NCBI RefSeq assembly: GCF_039544005.1
Contig: NZ_BAABKV010000001.1
Span: 4,030,001-4,094,000 of the forward strand
Length of the DNA: 64,000 bases
Direction: 5' to 3'
From: Kitasatospora paranensis
GTDB taxonomy: Bacteria > Actinomycetota > Actinomycetes > Streptomycetales > Streptomycetaceae
Shown in pieces: positions 17,819 to 26,027 of the stretch (position 1 is its first letter; each line of letters starts with the position of its first letter). The translations under genes were made by a program, and so were the position numbers. The notes below the pieces were generated by a model. The model was not told where the DNA came from and ran no database searches. It was given only the letters and a program-made list of their open reading frames with translations.

Positions 17819-18556
17819 ATGAGCTACCGGCACGTGACCGACAGAGCCGACTACGCGGACTTCGCCGGCGGCGCCGTGCTGCGGTCCGCACCCGGGTTCC
17901 CGGCCTTTCCGGTCAGACTCGGCTCGGAAATCTTCCAGCGGGCGATGGCGCTGCGCGGCAGCGACCGGCCCGCGGTGCTCTGGGACCCGTGCTGCGGCAG
18001 CGGCTACCTGCTGACCGTGCTCGGCCTGCTGCACCGCCGCTCGATCGGAGCCGTGCTCGCCACCGACGCCGCCGAGCCCGCGCTGGATCTCGCCCGCCGG
18101 AACCTCGCCCTGCTCGACCCGCGGGCCCTGCGGGAGCGGGCCGCGGAACTGGACGCCCGGGCGGAGGAGTTCGGCAAGCCCTCGTACCGGGAGGCCGCCG
18201 AGTCCGCCCGCCGGCTCGGCCGCACCCTCGCCGAGGACGGCGGCCCACTCCCGGCCACCGCCCGCCGGGCCAACGCCTTCGACCGCGCGGAGCTGACCGC
18301 TGCGGTGGCAGGCATCGCTCCGGATGTCGTCCTCACCGACGTCCCCTACGGCGAGCAGACCGACTGGCTGGGCGCGGACGACGACGCCGGGGTGCCCGAG
18401 ATGCTCACCGCGGTGGCCTCCGCCCTGCCCGACCGGGCGGTGCTCGCGGTGACCGTCCGCGGCCGCCGTGTCCCGCTCGGCGGCATCAGGGCCCGCGAGT
18501 CCTTCAAGATCGGCACCCGGGCGGTCGCCCTGCTGACGGCGGACCAACTGCGCTGA
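17819..18556 (+). CDS. AviRa-like 23S rRNA (guanine) methyltransferase
   Basis: A 245-residue Rossmann methyltransferase of the AviRa family, which methylates a guanine of 23S rRNA (G2535 in the avilamycin producer). The SAM motif is WDPCCGSGYLLTVLGLLHRR, followed by VLATDAAEPALDLARRNLALL; the catalytic motif IV is VVLTDVPYGEQTDW. A helical insertion between them (about residues 100-150) is characteristic. The start is ATG 17819. It follows the AviRb-like gene by 98 bases containing short imperfect repeats. The pairing of two chemically different methyltransferases acting near the orthosomycin site is the classic avilamycin resistance arrangement. No orthosomycin biosynthesis gene is in this window. 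Confidence 0.85.
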   Translation: MSYRHVTDRADYADFAGGAVLRSAPGFPAFPVRLGSEIFQRAMALRGSDRPAVLWDPCCGSGYLLTVLGLLHRRSIGAVLATDAAEPALDLARRNLALLDPRALRERAAELDARAEEFGKPSYREAAESARRLGRTLAEDGGPLPATARRANAFDRAELTAAVAGIAPDVVLTDVPYGEQTDWLGADDDAGVPEMLTAVASALPDRAVLAVTVRGRRVPLGGIRARESFKIGTRAVALLTADQLR

Positions 18557-18575
18557 CCGGCCGGGGCGCCGGGCA

Positions 18576-18650
18576 GGCACTTCAGGCCCGGGCACTTCAG
18601 GCCCGGGCACTTCAGGCCAGGGCTCCTCAGGGCCAGGCACCTCAGGCCCG
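18576..18650. repeat. Five 15-bp tandem units between convergent genes
   Basis: Five contiguous 15-base units: GGCACTTCAGGCCCG twice exactly, then GGCACTTCAGGCCAG, the divergent GGCTCCTCAGGGCCA, and GGCACCTCAGGCCCG. The last unit contains the stop codon of the leftward hydrolase (18642-18644). The array begins 20 bp after the AviRa-like stop. Unit length is a multiple of three, so copy-number change could extend the hydrolase C-terminus without breaking its frame if the stop were lost. Confidence 0.85.
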
Positions 18651-19869
18651 GGCGTCAGCGGTGTCGAGGGTGTTGTCGAGCCAGTCGTAGATGCGGGCCT
18701 GGGTCAGGCGCATGGCCCCGGGGTGGCAGTGGGCGCCGGCGCCCTCCTCGGTGCTGAAGAGCATGAGGGTCCTGGGGCAGGTGAGGTGGTCGTAGAGCTG
18801 CTCGGGCTGGCCCTTGAAGAACATGTCGTCCTCGGCGTCGCAGACCAGGGTGGGGCACCGGATCTGTTCGGCGATGCCGCCGGCGAGGGTGTAGTCGAGG
18901 TAGGAGGCGTTGAACGCGCGGGGGTGTCGGCGCCCATGACGTACATGCCGTGGTTGATCGCCCAGCGGGCGATCGGGTCCGCGCTCATGATCCGCTCGAA
19001 GGCGGCGTCGAGCTCCGGGGCGGAGTCGGCGCGCAGCATCTGCTCGGCCTGCTCGCGGCTGCCGGGGATGTTGCGGACGGAGGTCTGGCCGAGGTCGTAG
19101 AGGCCGTCGACGGCGACGAGTGCGGCGAGGCGGTGCTCGAAGGCGGCGGCGCGGGGGCGAGGATGCCGCCCATGCTGATGCCGAGCAGCGCGATGCGGTT
19201 GTTGTCGACGTCGGGGAGGGTCTCGGCGAAGTCCACGACGGGGGTGATGACGTTCTCCCAGTCGGGGCGGAAGACCAGGTCCTGGTGGTGGCGCGGGCCG
19301 GGCATGCCGGGGCCGTCGAAGACCAGCACGTTGTAGCCGCGTTCGACGCCGGCCATCGCGCCGAAGAAGTGCAGTTCCTCGGCGGTGCCGTCGAAGCCGT
19401 TGTGCATGACGAGGGTGGGCCGCGGGGTGCCGGAGTCGTCGACCCGGTACAGGTAGCCGGGCAGGGTGGTGTCCTCGTAGGGGATGGCGACCGGTTCGAT
19501 GCGCGGGGTGAACAGGGCGGCCGCGGACCGGAAGCAGGCCACGCTGCGGTCGTAGGCGTGGTCGTGGCGGGGGTCGCAGGGCCGGCCGTGCAGGAAGAAC
19601 TCGGCCGAGCGGTAGTAGTTCGACGCCCGCAGGTAGCCGTCGCGGGCGCTGATCCGGTGGCCGGCCTTCAGCGCCTTGTCCGCCTCGGCGGCGACCCGGT
19701 CGGCGGTGGCCGTCCACTCGGTGTACCAGCTGCCGTAGTCGCCCTCGACGATGCGCTCGCCGGTCGAGACGACCTCGCCGAAGTCGGCGCCACCGTAGGC
19801 GATGTGGCTCATCGAGCGCAGGGTCTCGTACCAGAACTGGATGTTGTTCGGGAACAGCAGCTGCTTCAT
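18642..19869 (-). CDS. Alpha/beta hydrolase (acyl-peptidase / pseudooxynicotine hydrolase-like), two frameshifts
   Basis: About 409 residues after correction. An N-terminal helical cap (MKQLLFPNNIQFWYETLRSM to ~residue 130) precedes the hydrolase fold: HNGFDGTAEE, the nucleophile elbow GISMGG, the acid in TLVCDAEDDMFFKGQPEQLYDHL and the catalytic His in GAGAHCHPGAMRL. Two breaks lie in G5 runs on the plus strand, 19153-19157 and 18920-18924. One added base in each gives APRAAAFEHRL and GADTPRAFNASYLDYT. No secretion signal. It diverges from the TetR gene, with two palindromes between, so TetR repression is probable. The substrate is unknown; cyclic amide or aryl-ketone hydrolysis is possible for this cap architecture. 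Confidence 0.85.
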
Positions 19870-19903
19870 CGGAGGCCCTCCTGGAGGCTCGACGCTCTCT
19901 ACT

Positions 19904-19921
19904 AAGCACGGATCTGTGCTT
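19904..19921. promoter_or_regulatory. TetR-type operator, hydrolase-proximal copy
   Basis: AAGCACGGATCTGTGCTT has perfect 6-bp arms (AAGCAC/GTGCTT) around six bases. It is 35 bp upstream of the hydrolase start and shares outer bases ACTAAGCA and CTGTGCTT with the second copy 50 bp away. Likely bound by the adjacent TetR protein. Confidence 0.75.
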
Positions 19922-19953
19922 GCGTGGACGACTGTAGACCCCTCGGGGGCACT

Positions 19954-19971
19954 AAGCAAACGTCTGTGCTT
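19954..19971. promoter_or_regulatory. TetR-type operator, regulator-proximal copy
   Basis: AAGCAAACGTCTGTGCTT keeps AAGCA/TGCTT arms and aligns with the copy at 19904 over 12 of its 18 bases. It ends 11 bp before the TetR GTG start, between promoter and ribosome-binding site. This suits autorepression. Confidence 0.72.
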
Positions 19972-19982
19972 ACGATGGAGGG

Positions 19983-20579
19983 GTGCCCCAGAAACAGCCC
20001 GCCGAACGCATCCGCAAGAGCCCCGAACAGGTCCGGGCGGCCGTCCACCAAGCAGTCATCGACCTGCTGGCCGCCCCTGACGGCGCCGAGCCCACCATCC
20101 CCGCCATTGCGCAACGCGCCGGCGTCAACCACACCAGCATCTACCGCCGTTGGGGAAGCCGGGAGGCCCTGCTCGCCGACGTCGTCACCACCCGACTGGA
20201 AAGCACCTCACCACTGCTCGACACCGGCAGCCTGCGCGGCGACCTCACCGCCTGGGCCCAGGCCGGCGTCGACAGCATCCGCACCCCCGAAGGCCGCGTC
20301 CTCATCCGAGCCGTCGCCCTGTCCATGCCGACCAGCCCCGAGGCACAGAGCGAGCGCGGCCAGCACTTCCGGCGCCGCATGAGCTCCATCGAGCGCATCC
20401 GCGAACGGGCCACCGCCCGCGGCGAGGTCCCCCCGCCGCTGGAGGACATCTTCGACCAGCTCCTCGCCCCGTTCTACGTCCGCGTCATCTTCGGCATCGA
20501 CCCACCCGCCACCGGCTATCCCGAAACCCTCGTCAACCGCCTGCTCGGCCCCGAAGGTGCGGCAACGGACACAACGTGA
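19983..20579 (+). CDS. TetR-family transcriptional regulator
   Basis: A 198-residue TetR repressor. Residues ~10-60 form the DNA-binding domain (SPEQVRAAVHQAVIDLLAA, IPAIAQRAGVNHTSIYRRWGSREALLADVV). The ligand-binding domain resembles the TetR_C_11/16 group (GDLTAWAQAGVDSIRTPEGRVLIRAVAL). The GTG start at 19983 has GGAGG directly before it. It is divergent from the hydrolase at 18642-19869 and flanked by two similar palindromes, so it probably represses that gene and itself. The inducer is likely a hydrolase substrate, by inference. Confidence 0.93.
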   Translation: MPQKQPAERIRKSPEQVRAAVHQAVIDLLAAPDGAEPTIPAIAQRAGVNHTSIYRRWGSREALLADVVTTRLESTSPLLDTGSLRGDLTAWAQAGVDSIRTPEGRVLIRAVALSMPTSPEAQSERGQHFRRRMSSIERIRERATARGEVPPPLEDIFDQLLAPFYVRVIFGIDPPATGYPETLVNRLLGPEGAATDTT

Positions 20580-20608
20580 GCCAGTCGCCCGGCCACGGGA
20601 ACGCAAAG

Positions 20609-20640
20609 AACCCCAGGTCAGTGGCTACTGACCTGGGGTT
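20609..20640. terminator. Strong bidirectional hairpin between TetR gene and tRNA-Thr
   Basis: AACCCCAGGTCAGT (20609-20622) and ACTGACCTGGGGTT (20627-20640) form a perfect 14-bp stem with a GGCT loop. It lies 29 bp after the TetR stop and 8 bp beyond the tRNA 3' end, so it can end both transcripts. Confidence 0.88.
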
Positions 20641-20648
20641 CTTCATGG

Positions 20649-20722
20649 AGCCGCCTTCGGGATTCGAACCCGAGACCTACGCATTACGAGTGCGTTGCTC
20701 TGGCCAACTGAGCTAAGGCGGC
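20649..20722 (-). tRNA. tRNA-Thr (anticodon CGT)
   Basis: Read on the minus strand, the sequence folds as a 74-nt tRNA. The acceptor stem is GCCGCCT/AGGCGGC with a T discriminator base, the D arm is GCTC...GAGC, and the anticodon stem ACGCA/TGCGT encloses loop CTCGTAA. The T arm is TCGGG TTCGAAT CCCGA. The anticodon CGT reads ACG (Thr). CCA is not encoded. A strong hairpin follows at 20609-20640. Confidence 0.97.
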
Positions 20723-20844
20723 ACCGTTGCCGGGGTGGACACCCGACCGGTGGGGTCGAGGATCGCATCAGCAACGCGGGCAAGTCTACACAGTTTCCGG
20801 GGTGGTCCGCACCGCACCCTCGGGGGCGGACCGAGGCCCGGCGA

Positions 20845-21504
20845 TCAGGCGGAGGAGACGGCGAGTTTGGCGGCGAAGCCGGCGAAGAGCAGGGCGACGC
20901 CGCTGGTCAGACCGGCGGAGAGGCGCTTGCGGCGGTGGAAGGCGGTGGCCAGGGTGGTGCCCGCGAAGATCAGCAGGGAGAGGTAGAGCACGCTGAAGGT
21001 CTGCAGGACGCCGCCGAGCAGCGCGAACGAGAGGACCGGCTTCCCGTACGAGGGGTCGACGAACTGGGTGAAGAAGGACAGCAGGAAGAGGATGGCCTTC
21101 GGGTTGAGCAGGCTGATCACCAGCGCCCGGCGGAACGGGTTCTCGGTGCTCTCCGGTGCCTCCTCGGCGGCAGCGCCCGGACCGGCCGCCGCGGCGCGGC
21201 GCTCCCGCCAGAGCTGGCGGGCGGAGCGGAGCATGCCGAAGCCGATCCACAGCAGGTAGGCCGCGCCGCCGAACTTCACCACGGCGTACACCGCGGGGTT
21301 GGCCGCGAGCAGCGAGGACGCGCCGAGCGAGGTGAGGCTGATCAGGGTGAAGTCACCGACGAAGACGCCCGCGGCGGCCCGGTAGCCGGTGCGGACGCCC
21401 TTGCGGGCGGCGACGGACAGGACGTACAGCGAGTTGGGCCCGGGCAGCAGGACGATGACCAGGGCGCCGAGGATGTACGTCGTCAGGTCGTTGACTCCGA
21501 GCAC
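20845..21504 (-). CDS. LysE/RhtB-family amino acid exporter
   Basis: A 219-residue membrane protein with about six helices. The N-terminus carries the family signature ILGALVIVLLPGPNSLYVLSVAARKGVRTGYRAAAG (split here by first helix and loop), and the middle has the conserved ALVISLLNPKAILFLLSFF. GTG 21504 is preceded by AGGAG at seven bases; longer readings cross the neighbouring hydrolase gene and were rejected. It probably exports amino acids such as lysine, homoserine or leucine, but the substrate cannot be predicted. It reads toward the tRNA gene, about 120 bp away. Confidence 0.92.
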   Translation of the reverse strand: MLGVNDLTTYILGALVIVLLPGPNSLYVLSVAARKGVRTGYRAAAGVFVGDFTLISLTSLGASSLLAANPAVYAVVKFGGAAYLLWIGFGMLRSARQLWRERRAAAAGPGAAAEEAPESTENPFRRALVISLLNPKAILFLLSFFTQFVDPSYGKPVLSFALLGGVLQTFSVLYLSLLIFAGTTLATAFHRRKRLSAGLTSGVALLFAGFAAKLAVSSA

Positions 21505-21581
21505 GGGGGCGCTCCTGTCGGGACGGGTGACGAAGGGGGCGCCCCATCGTAGCCGCCAGTACCGTCCGGCAGATACGGGTC

Positions 21582-23206
21582 TTACTTCGCGCAGCTGGCG
21601 CCCTTCGCCGGCGCGTCCCCGCCGAGCAGGTAGCGGTTGACCGCCCCGTCGACGCAGGCGTTGCGCCGCCCGTACGCGGTGTGCCCGTCGCCGTTGTAGG
21701 TGAGCAGCCGGCCCGACTCCAGCTGACCGGCCAGCGACTGCGCCCAGGCGTACGGGGTGGCCGGGTCGCGGGTGGTGCCGACGACGACGATCGGCGCCGC
21801 CCCGGCGGCCCGGACGGTGTGCGGGGCCCCGGTCGGCCGCTCCGGCCAGTAGGCGCAGGCGAGCGCCATCCAGGCCATGTCGCGGCCGAAGTGCGGGGAG
21901 GCCTGTTCGAAGTCGCCGACCGCGGCGGCGGCCTCGGCCGGGTTCGCGAAGGGCGCGGGGAGGTCGAGGCAGTTCACGGCGGTGTTGGCGGCCATCAGAT
22001 TCGGGTAGCTGCCGTCCGCCGCCCGCTCGTAGTAGTCGTCGGAGAGCTGGAGCAGCGCGGTGCCGTCCCCGGCCTCGGCGCTGTGCAGGGCCGTGCGCAG
22101 CTGCGGCCAGAGGAACTCGGCGTACATGGCCTCGATCACTCCGGTGGTGGCCTGGGCCTCGGTGAGCGGGCGTCCCGCGTCGGTGGTCGGCAGCGGCTTG
22201 GCGTCGAGCTTGGCGAAGAGGTCGGTGAGGCCCCGGCCGACCTGCTGCGGTGTGCGGCCGAGCGGGCAGTCGTCGCGGCCGGCGCAGTCCTTGGCGAAGG
22301 CCGTCCAGGCGGTCTCGAAGCCGCCGGCCTGGGTCCGGTTGCCGGCCCGGGCGTCGAGGGACGGGTCCATCGCACCGTCCAGCACCATCCGGCCGACCCG
22401 GGACGGGAACAGCCCGGCGTAGGTGGCACCCAGGTAGGTGCCGTAGGACTTGCCCAGGTAGTGGAGTTTGTCGTCGCCGAGCAGGGCGCGCAGGACGTCC
22501 ATGTCGCGGGCGGCCTCCACGGTGGAGACGTGGGCCAGCACGGCGCCGGAGCGGTCCTTGCAGGCCGCGGCGAACTCCTTGTCGGCCGCCACCAGGGCGT
22601 CGGTCTCGGCCTGGTTGTCCGGGGTGATGTCGGTGGCGGTGAAGGCGTCCATCCGGGGCCCGGTCAGGCAGCCGACCGGGGCGGAGCGGCCGACGCCGCG
22701 GGGGTCGAGGCCGACCAGGTCGTAGGCGGCGCGCACCCCGGGGTCGTAGCCGGCGGCCACCCCTCCAGGTACTCGACGGCGGAGCCGCCCGGCCCGCCCG
22801 GGTTGAGCAGCAGGGAGCCGAGGTGCCGGGTGCCGCCGGTGGCGGTCTTGCGGGCGACGGCCAGCGTGATGTCGCCCGCCTCGGGGCGGCCGTAGTCCAG
22901 CGGCACCTTGAACCCGGCGCACTCGAAGCCGCTGTCGCAGGCCTTCCAGTCGAGCTTCTGGCCGTAGTAGGCGCTGAGCGAGGTCGGGACCTGCGGGGGC
23001 AGCGGCTGGAGCGGGGTGGCGGAGGAGGAGCCGGTCGCGCCGCCGTCGGCGGACGGCCCGGAGGCGGAGGTGCCGTCGGCCGGGCTGCCGGAGGAGCAGC
23101 CGGCCAGCAGAAGCGCCGCGGCAAGGGCGGCGGCGACCGCTCCTCCCCCGGCTCGACGCCTGGACGGGACGGGCGCGCCTGTTCTGGTCCGCCGGATGGC
23201 TCGCAT
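21582..23206 (-). CDS. Secreted lipoprotein tripeptidyl-aminopeptidase-like hydrolase (S33), one frameshift
   Basis: About 541 residues after correction. A lipoprotein signal (Arg-rich start, hydrophobic stretch, lipobox LLLAGC) is followed by an SGSP-rich linker and an alpha/beta hydrolase of the SlpD/SlpE tripeptidyl aminopeptidase group. The oxyanion region is LLLNPGGPGGSA, the nucleophile KSYGTYLGATYAGL, the acid TTRDPATPYAWA and the His GDGHTAYGR. The C-terminal TAP-like domain carries disulfide candidates. The break is at 22760-22763 (C4 on the plus strand): one more base yields EYLEGVAAGYDPGV. ATG 23206 has GGGAG upstream. The protein is probably attached outside the membrane and degrades peptides. 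Confidence 0.88.
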
Positions 23207-23456
23207 GGTGTGGATCTCCCTCGGACGCGGCGCGGACGGCGGACGGCAGGCGGCGGCACCCCTCGGGCCCAGGACGGCCCGCAGCGGTCGGAGCGGTCTG
23301 CCCCGGCGACCCGGCGACCCCGGCCGGACCCAGCCTAACGGTCCGGTCCTCCCGCACCGGTGAGGCCGCCCGGCGAGGAGACGGGACGGGCGGGTACGGG
23401 ACGGGCGGCCACGATCGGGCGGGGGACGGGCGCGGGCGGGGGACAGCGGTCGGCGG

Positions 23457-24599
23457 TCAGTTGGGCTTGGCCAGGCTCTCGGCGAGGTACTGGACGGCGA
23501 CCCGGACGAGCCGCAGCCGTTCCCGTTCGGGGGTGTAGTCCTGCACGATGTCGGAGATCCGGACGTCCGCCCTGGCCGCGGCGCCCTTGCCGCCCTTCAG
23601 CGCGGACTGCAGGCCGCGGGCGGCCGTGAGGCCCGCACCGTCCGCCTTGGCCGCGGCGAGCAGCAGCCGGGTGGTGGCGGTGTCCGGGGCGTCCGCGCCG
23701 GTCTGGGCGAGGGCGGCGGCGTCGTAACGGCCGGAGACCGCGGCCGCCGCGCCGTAGAGGTCCGGCCGGGCGAGGCCGGCGGCGGCCGCGCACGGCGCGC
23801 CCGATTCGATGCCGAGGACGGCCCAGTTGCCGGGCCCGGCCGGCAGGGTGCGGAAGGCGGCGGTGACGGCGGTCCGCAGCGCGGCGTCGTCGGAGACGGC
23901 CTGCGGGGCGGCGGCGACCAGGTCGCAGGGGTGTTCGGTGCCGGTGGGGGCCTCCGGGGCGACCACGACGAACGGGCGGGACCGGCCGAGCGCCACGGCG
24001 GACGCGACCCCGTCGAAGACGTCGGGCAGCTCCGCGTCGGCGGTCTTCCGTGCGGTGCCGGAGTGCAGCACGATCACCGGGAAGCGCGCCTGCTGGTCCG
24101 CCCGGTACTGCGCGGGGAGCCAGACCCGTACGGTGCGCGGGTGGCCGTCCGGGCCGGCGACCTGGGCCTCCATCAGGTCGCCGTCGGCGGGGTGGGCGAC
24201 GGCGGTGAAGGCGGTGACGACCGGCGGCAGCGGGCGCGAACCGGTCGGGGACGCGTCGGCCGAGGGCGACGCACCGGGCGGGGCGGCGGCGGGCGCGGGG
24301 GCCTGCGCGGCGGCCGGGGCAGCGGCGACGGCCGCCCGGGCCCCCGCCGTCCCGCCGCCGTCGGCCGGGTGCCCGCGGCCCGGGCCGCCGGGGCCCAGGA
24401 CGAGTACCCCGGCCAGCGCCGCGGACCCCGCGAGGCAGAGCCCGGCGGCCACCGACCGGATCAGCAGGGGGCGCTGCTCGAAGACCAGCTCGTAGGTGCG
24501 GGCGACCCGCAGGTCACGCCACTGGCCGAGCGCGGAGCGGCCCAGCCAGAGACCGGCCGCGGCCGTCAGCAGGGGAACGGCGAGGAGCGGACGGAGCAT
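23457..24599 (-). CDS. Membrane-anchored esterase-like alpha/beta hydrolase-fold protein
   Basis: A 380-residue protein from ATG 24599. Residues 1-20 and ~48-70 are hydrophobic (MLRPLLAVPLLTAAAGLWLG; SVAAGLCLAGSAALAGVLVLG), giving two membrane segments. A Pro/Ala linker (to ~residue 120) leads to a C-terminal domain like esterase D/mycolyltransferase folds (RVWLPAQYRADQQARFPVIVLHSG, WAVLGIESGAPCAAAAGLARPDLYGAAAAVSG). At the nucleophile elbow the sequence is GIESGA rather than a clear GxSxG with the usual spacing, so catalysis is uncertain. It is collinear with the neighbouring peptidase and holB. Extracellular location is inferred. Confidence 0.8.
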   Translation of the reverse strand: MLRPLLAVPLLTAAAGLWLGRSALGQWRDLRVARTYELVFEQRPLLIRSVAAGLCLAGSAALAGVLVLGPGGPGRGHPADGGGTAGARAAVAAAPAAAQAPAPAAAPPGASPSADASPTGSRPLPPVVTAFTAVAHPADGDLMEAQVAGPDGHPRTVRVWLPAQYRADQQARFPVIVLHSGTARKTADAELPDVFDGVASAVALGRSRPFVVVAPEAPTGTEHPCDLVAAAPQAVSDDAALRTAVTAAFRTLPAGPGNWAVLGIESGAPCAAAAGLARPDLYGAAAAVSGRYDAAALAQTGADAPDTATTRLLLAAAKADGAGLTAARGLQSALKGGKGAAARADVRISDIVQDYTPERERLRLVRVAVQYLAESLAKPN

Positions 24600-24781
24600 G
24601 GGCGCACCACCTCGGGAGGGTACCGGCCGCCGGACCACGGCGCGGTCGGTCCTCAGGGTGCACAACCCGCCGGGCGGGGCCCCGGGGGCCGCACGGGGAC
24701 CGTCCGACGTTCACTCGAACGAAGGAGGTGACGTGCGGTCACCCGGCCCGAAGAGAGGGGCGGGGCAGATCGGACGGGTCG

Positions 24782-25988
24782 TCAGCCTGCGCGCAGCGCG
24801 ACCGTCATGGCCTCGACCGCGAGCAGCGGGTCGACGTTGCGGTCGAGCGCCTCCCGGCAGGCCAGCACCGCCTCGATCCGGCGCAGGGTGGACTCGGCGG
24901 GACCGGACGAGGCGACCCGGTCCAGCGCGGGACGCTGGTCCTCGTTGGCGAGGCGACCGGTGGAGCCGAACTGCAGGGCGAGGACGTCCCGGTAGAAGCC
25001 GAGCAGGTCCAGCAGAGCGGTGTTCAGGGTCTCCCGACGGGTGCGGGTCGCCCGGCTCTTCTGGCGCTTCTCCAGGTCCTTCACCGCACCGGCCATGCCG
25101 CGCGGGGCCCGGCTGCCCTCCGCGGCGCCGTACGCGGCCCGCAGGTCGCCGGTCTCCTTGGCGTCCTGGGTCTCGGCGAGGGCGTCGGCGTCGGCCTTCG
25201 CCGTGTCGACCAGCCGCTGGGCCGCGGCCAGGCAGCCGCCAATGTCGGCGACCTCCAGCGGGATCCGCAGCACGTCGGCGCGGCGGGCGCGGGCCTCCTC
25301 GTCGACGGCGAGGCGGCGGGCGCGCTCGACGTCGCCCTGGCCGGCCAGCGCCGCGAGGTGGGCGGGCCCCGGTTCGACGCCGTCGCGGCGCACCAGCATG
25401 TCGGCGACGGCCTCCGAGGAGGGTGCGCAGCACCAGCAGCCGGGAGCGGGAGCGGATGGTCGGCAGGACGTCCTGCACGGACGGCGCGCAGAGCAGCCAG
25501 ACGGTGCGCGGCGACGGCTCCTCGACGCCCTTGAGCAGGGCGTTGGCGGCGGCCTCGGTGAGCCGGTGGGCGGCGTCGATGAGGATCACCGACCAGCGGC
25601 CGCCGGTCGGGTAGCTCGACGCGCGCAGTACCAGGTCGCGCATGTCGCCGACGCCGATGGACAGGCCGTCCGTGCGCACGTACTTCACGTCGGCGTGGCT
25701 GCCCGCGAGCACGGTGTGGCAGCCGTCGCAGAAGCCGCAGCCGGGCGTGCCGCCGAGCTCCAGGTCGGGGCTGGTGCACTGCAGGGCGGCGGCGAAGGAA
25801 CGGGCGGCGGTGATCTGGCCGGCGCCGGGCGGGCCGGTGAACAGCCAGGCGTGCGTCATCAGGGAGGCGTTGCCGCCGGCGGGGGCGCCGCCGCGGCCGG
25901 CCAGGACGGCGGCGCGCGCGGCCCGGGCGGCAGCGGACAGCTGCTCGACCACGCGGTCCTGGCCGACCAGGTCGTCCCACACGCTCAC
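24782..25988 (-). CDS. holB: DNA polymerase III subunit delta' (HolB), frameshift mid-gene
   Basis: About 402 residues after correction; the delta' clamp-loader subunit. It begins MSVWDDLVGQDRVVEQL, then MTHAWLFTGPPGAGQITAA, the zinc knot CGFCDGCH, NALLKGVEEPSPRTVWLLCAP and SIRSRSRLL-like sensor region. The break is at 25421-25423 (GGG on plus): two extra bases restore LRTPSSEAVADMLVRRDG. The C-terminal domain then runs to the TGA at 24782 with LEKRQKSRATRTRRETLNTALLDLLGFYRDVLALQ. The P-loop reads GPPGAGQIT, so Lys is absent as expected for a non-hydrolysing delta', but Gln-Ile instead of the Arg-Ser I recall in relatives is unusual. It lies downstream of tmk, as in related genomes. Confidence 0.92.
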
Positions 25989-26027
25989 GCCGTACTCCCT
26001 GCCACGCCCACCGTCTGCGCCCCGAGC

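Noticed and set aside
16785-18556. The two methyltransferases as an antibiotic biosynthetic cluster border
   Set aside because: There are no glycosyltransferase, polyketide or sugar-nucleotide genes within this window. Only resistance can be claimed here.
18985-19959. The hydrolase at 18642-19869 as two separate genes
   Set aside because: The pieces contain the cap and nucleophile on one side and the acid and His on the other, and join exactly at two G5 runs.
20630-20740. tRNA-Thr 3' end as an attachment site of an integrated element
   Set aside because: No integrase and no direct repeat of the tRNA 3' end elsewhere in the window were seen. It is kept only as a weak boundary hypothesis.
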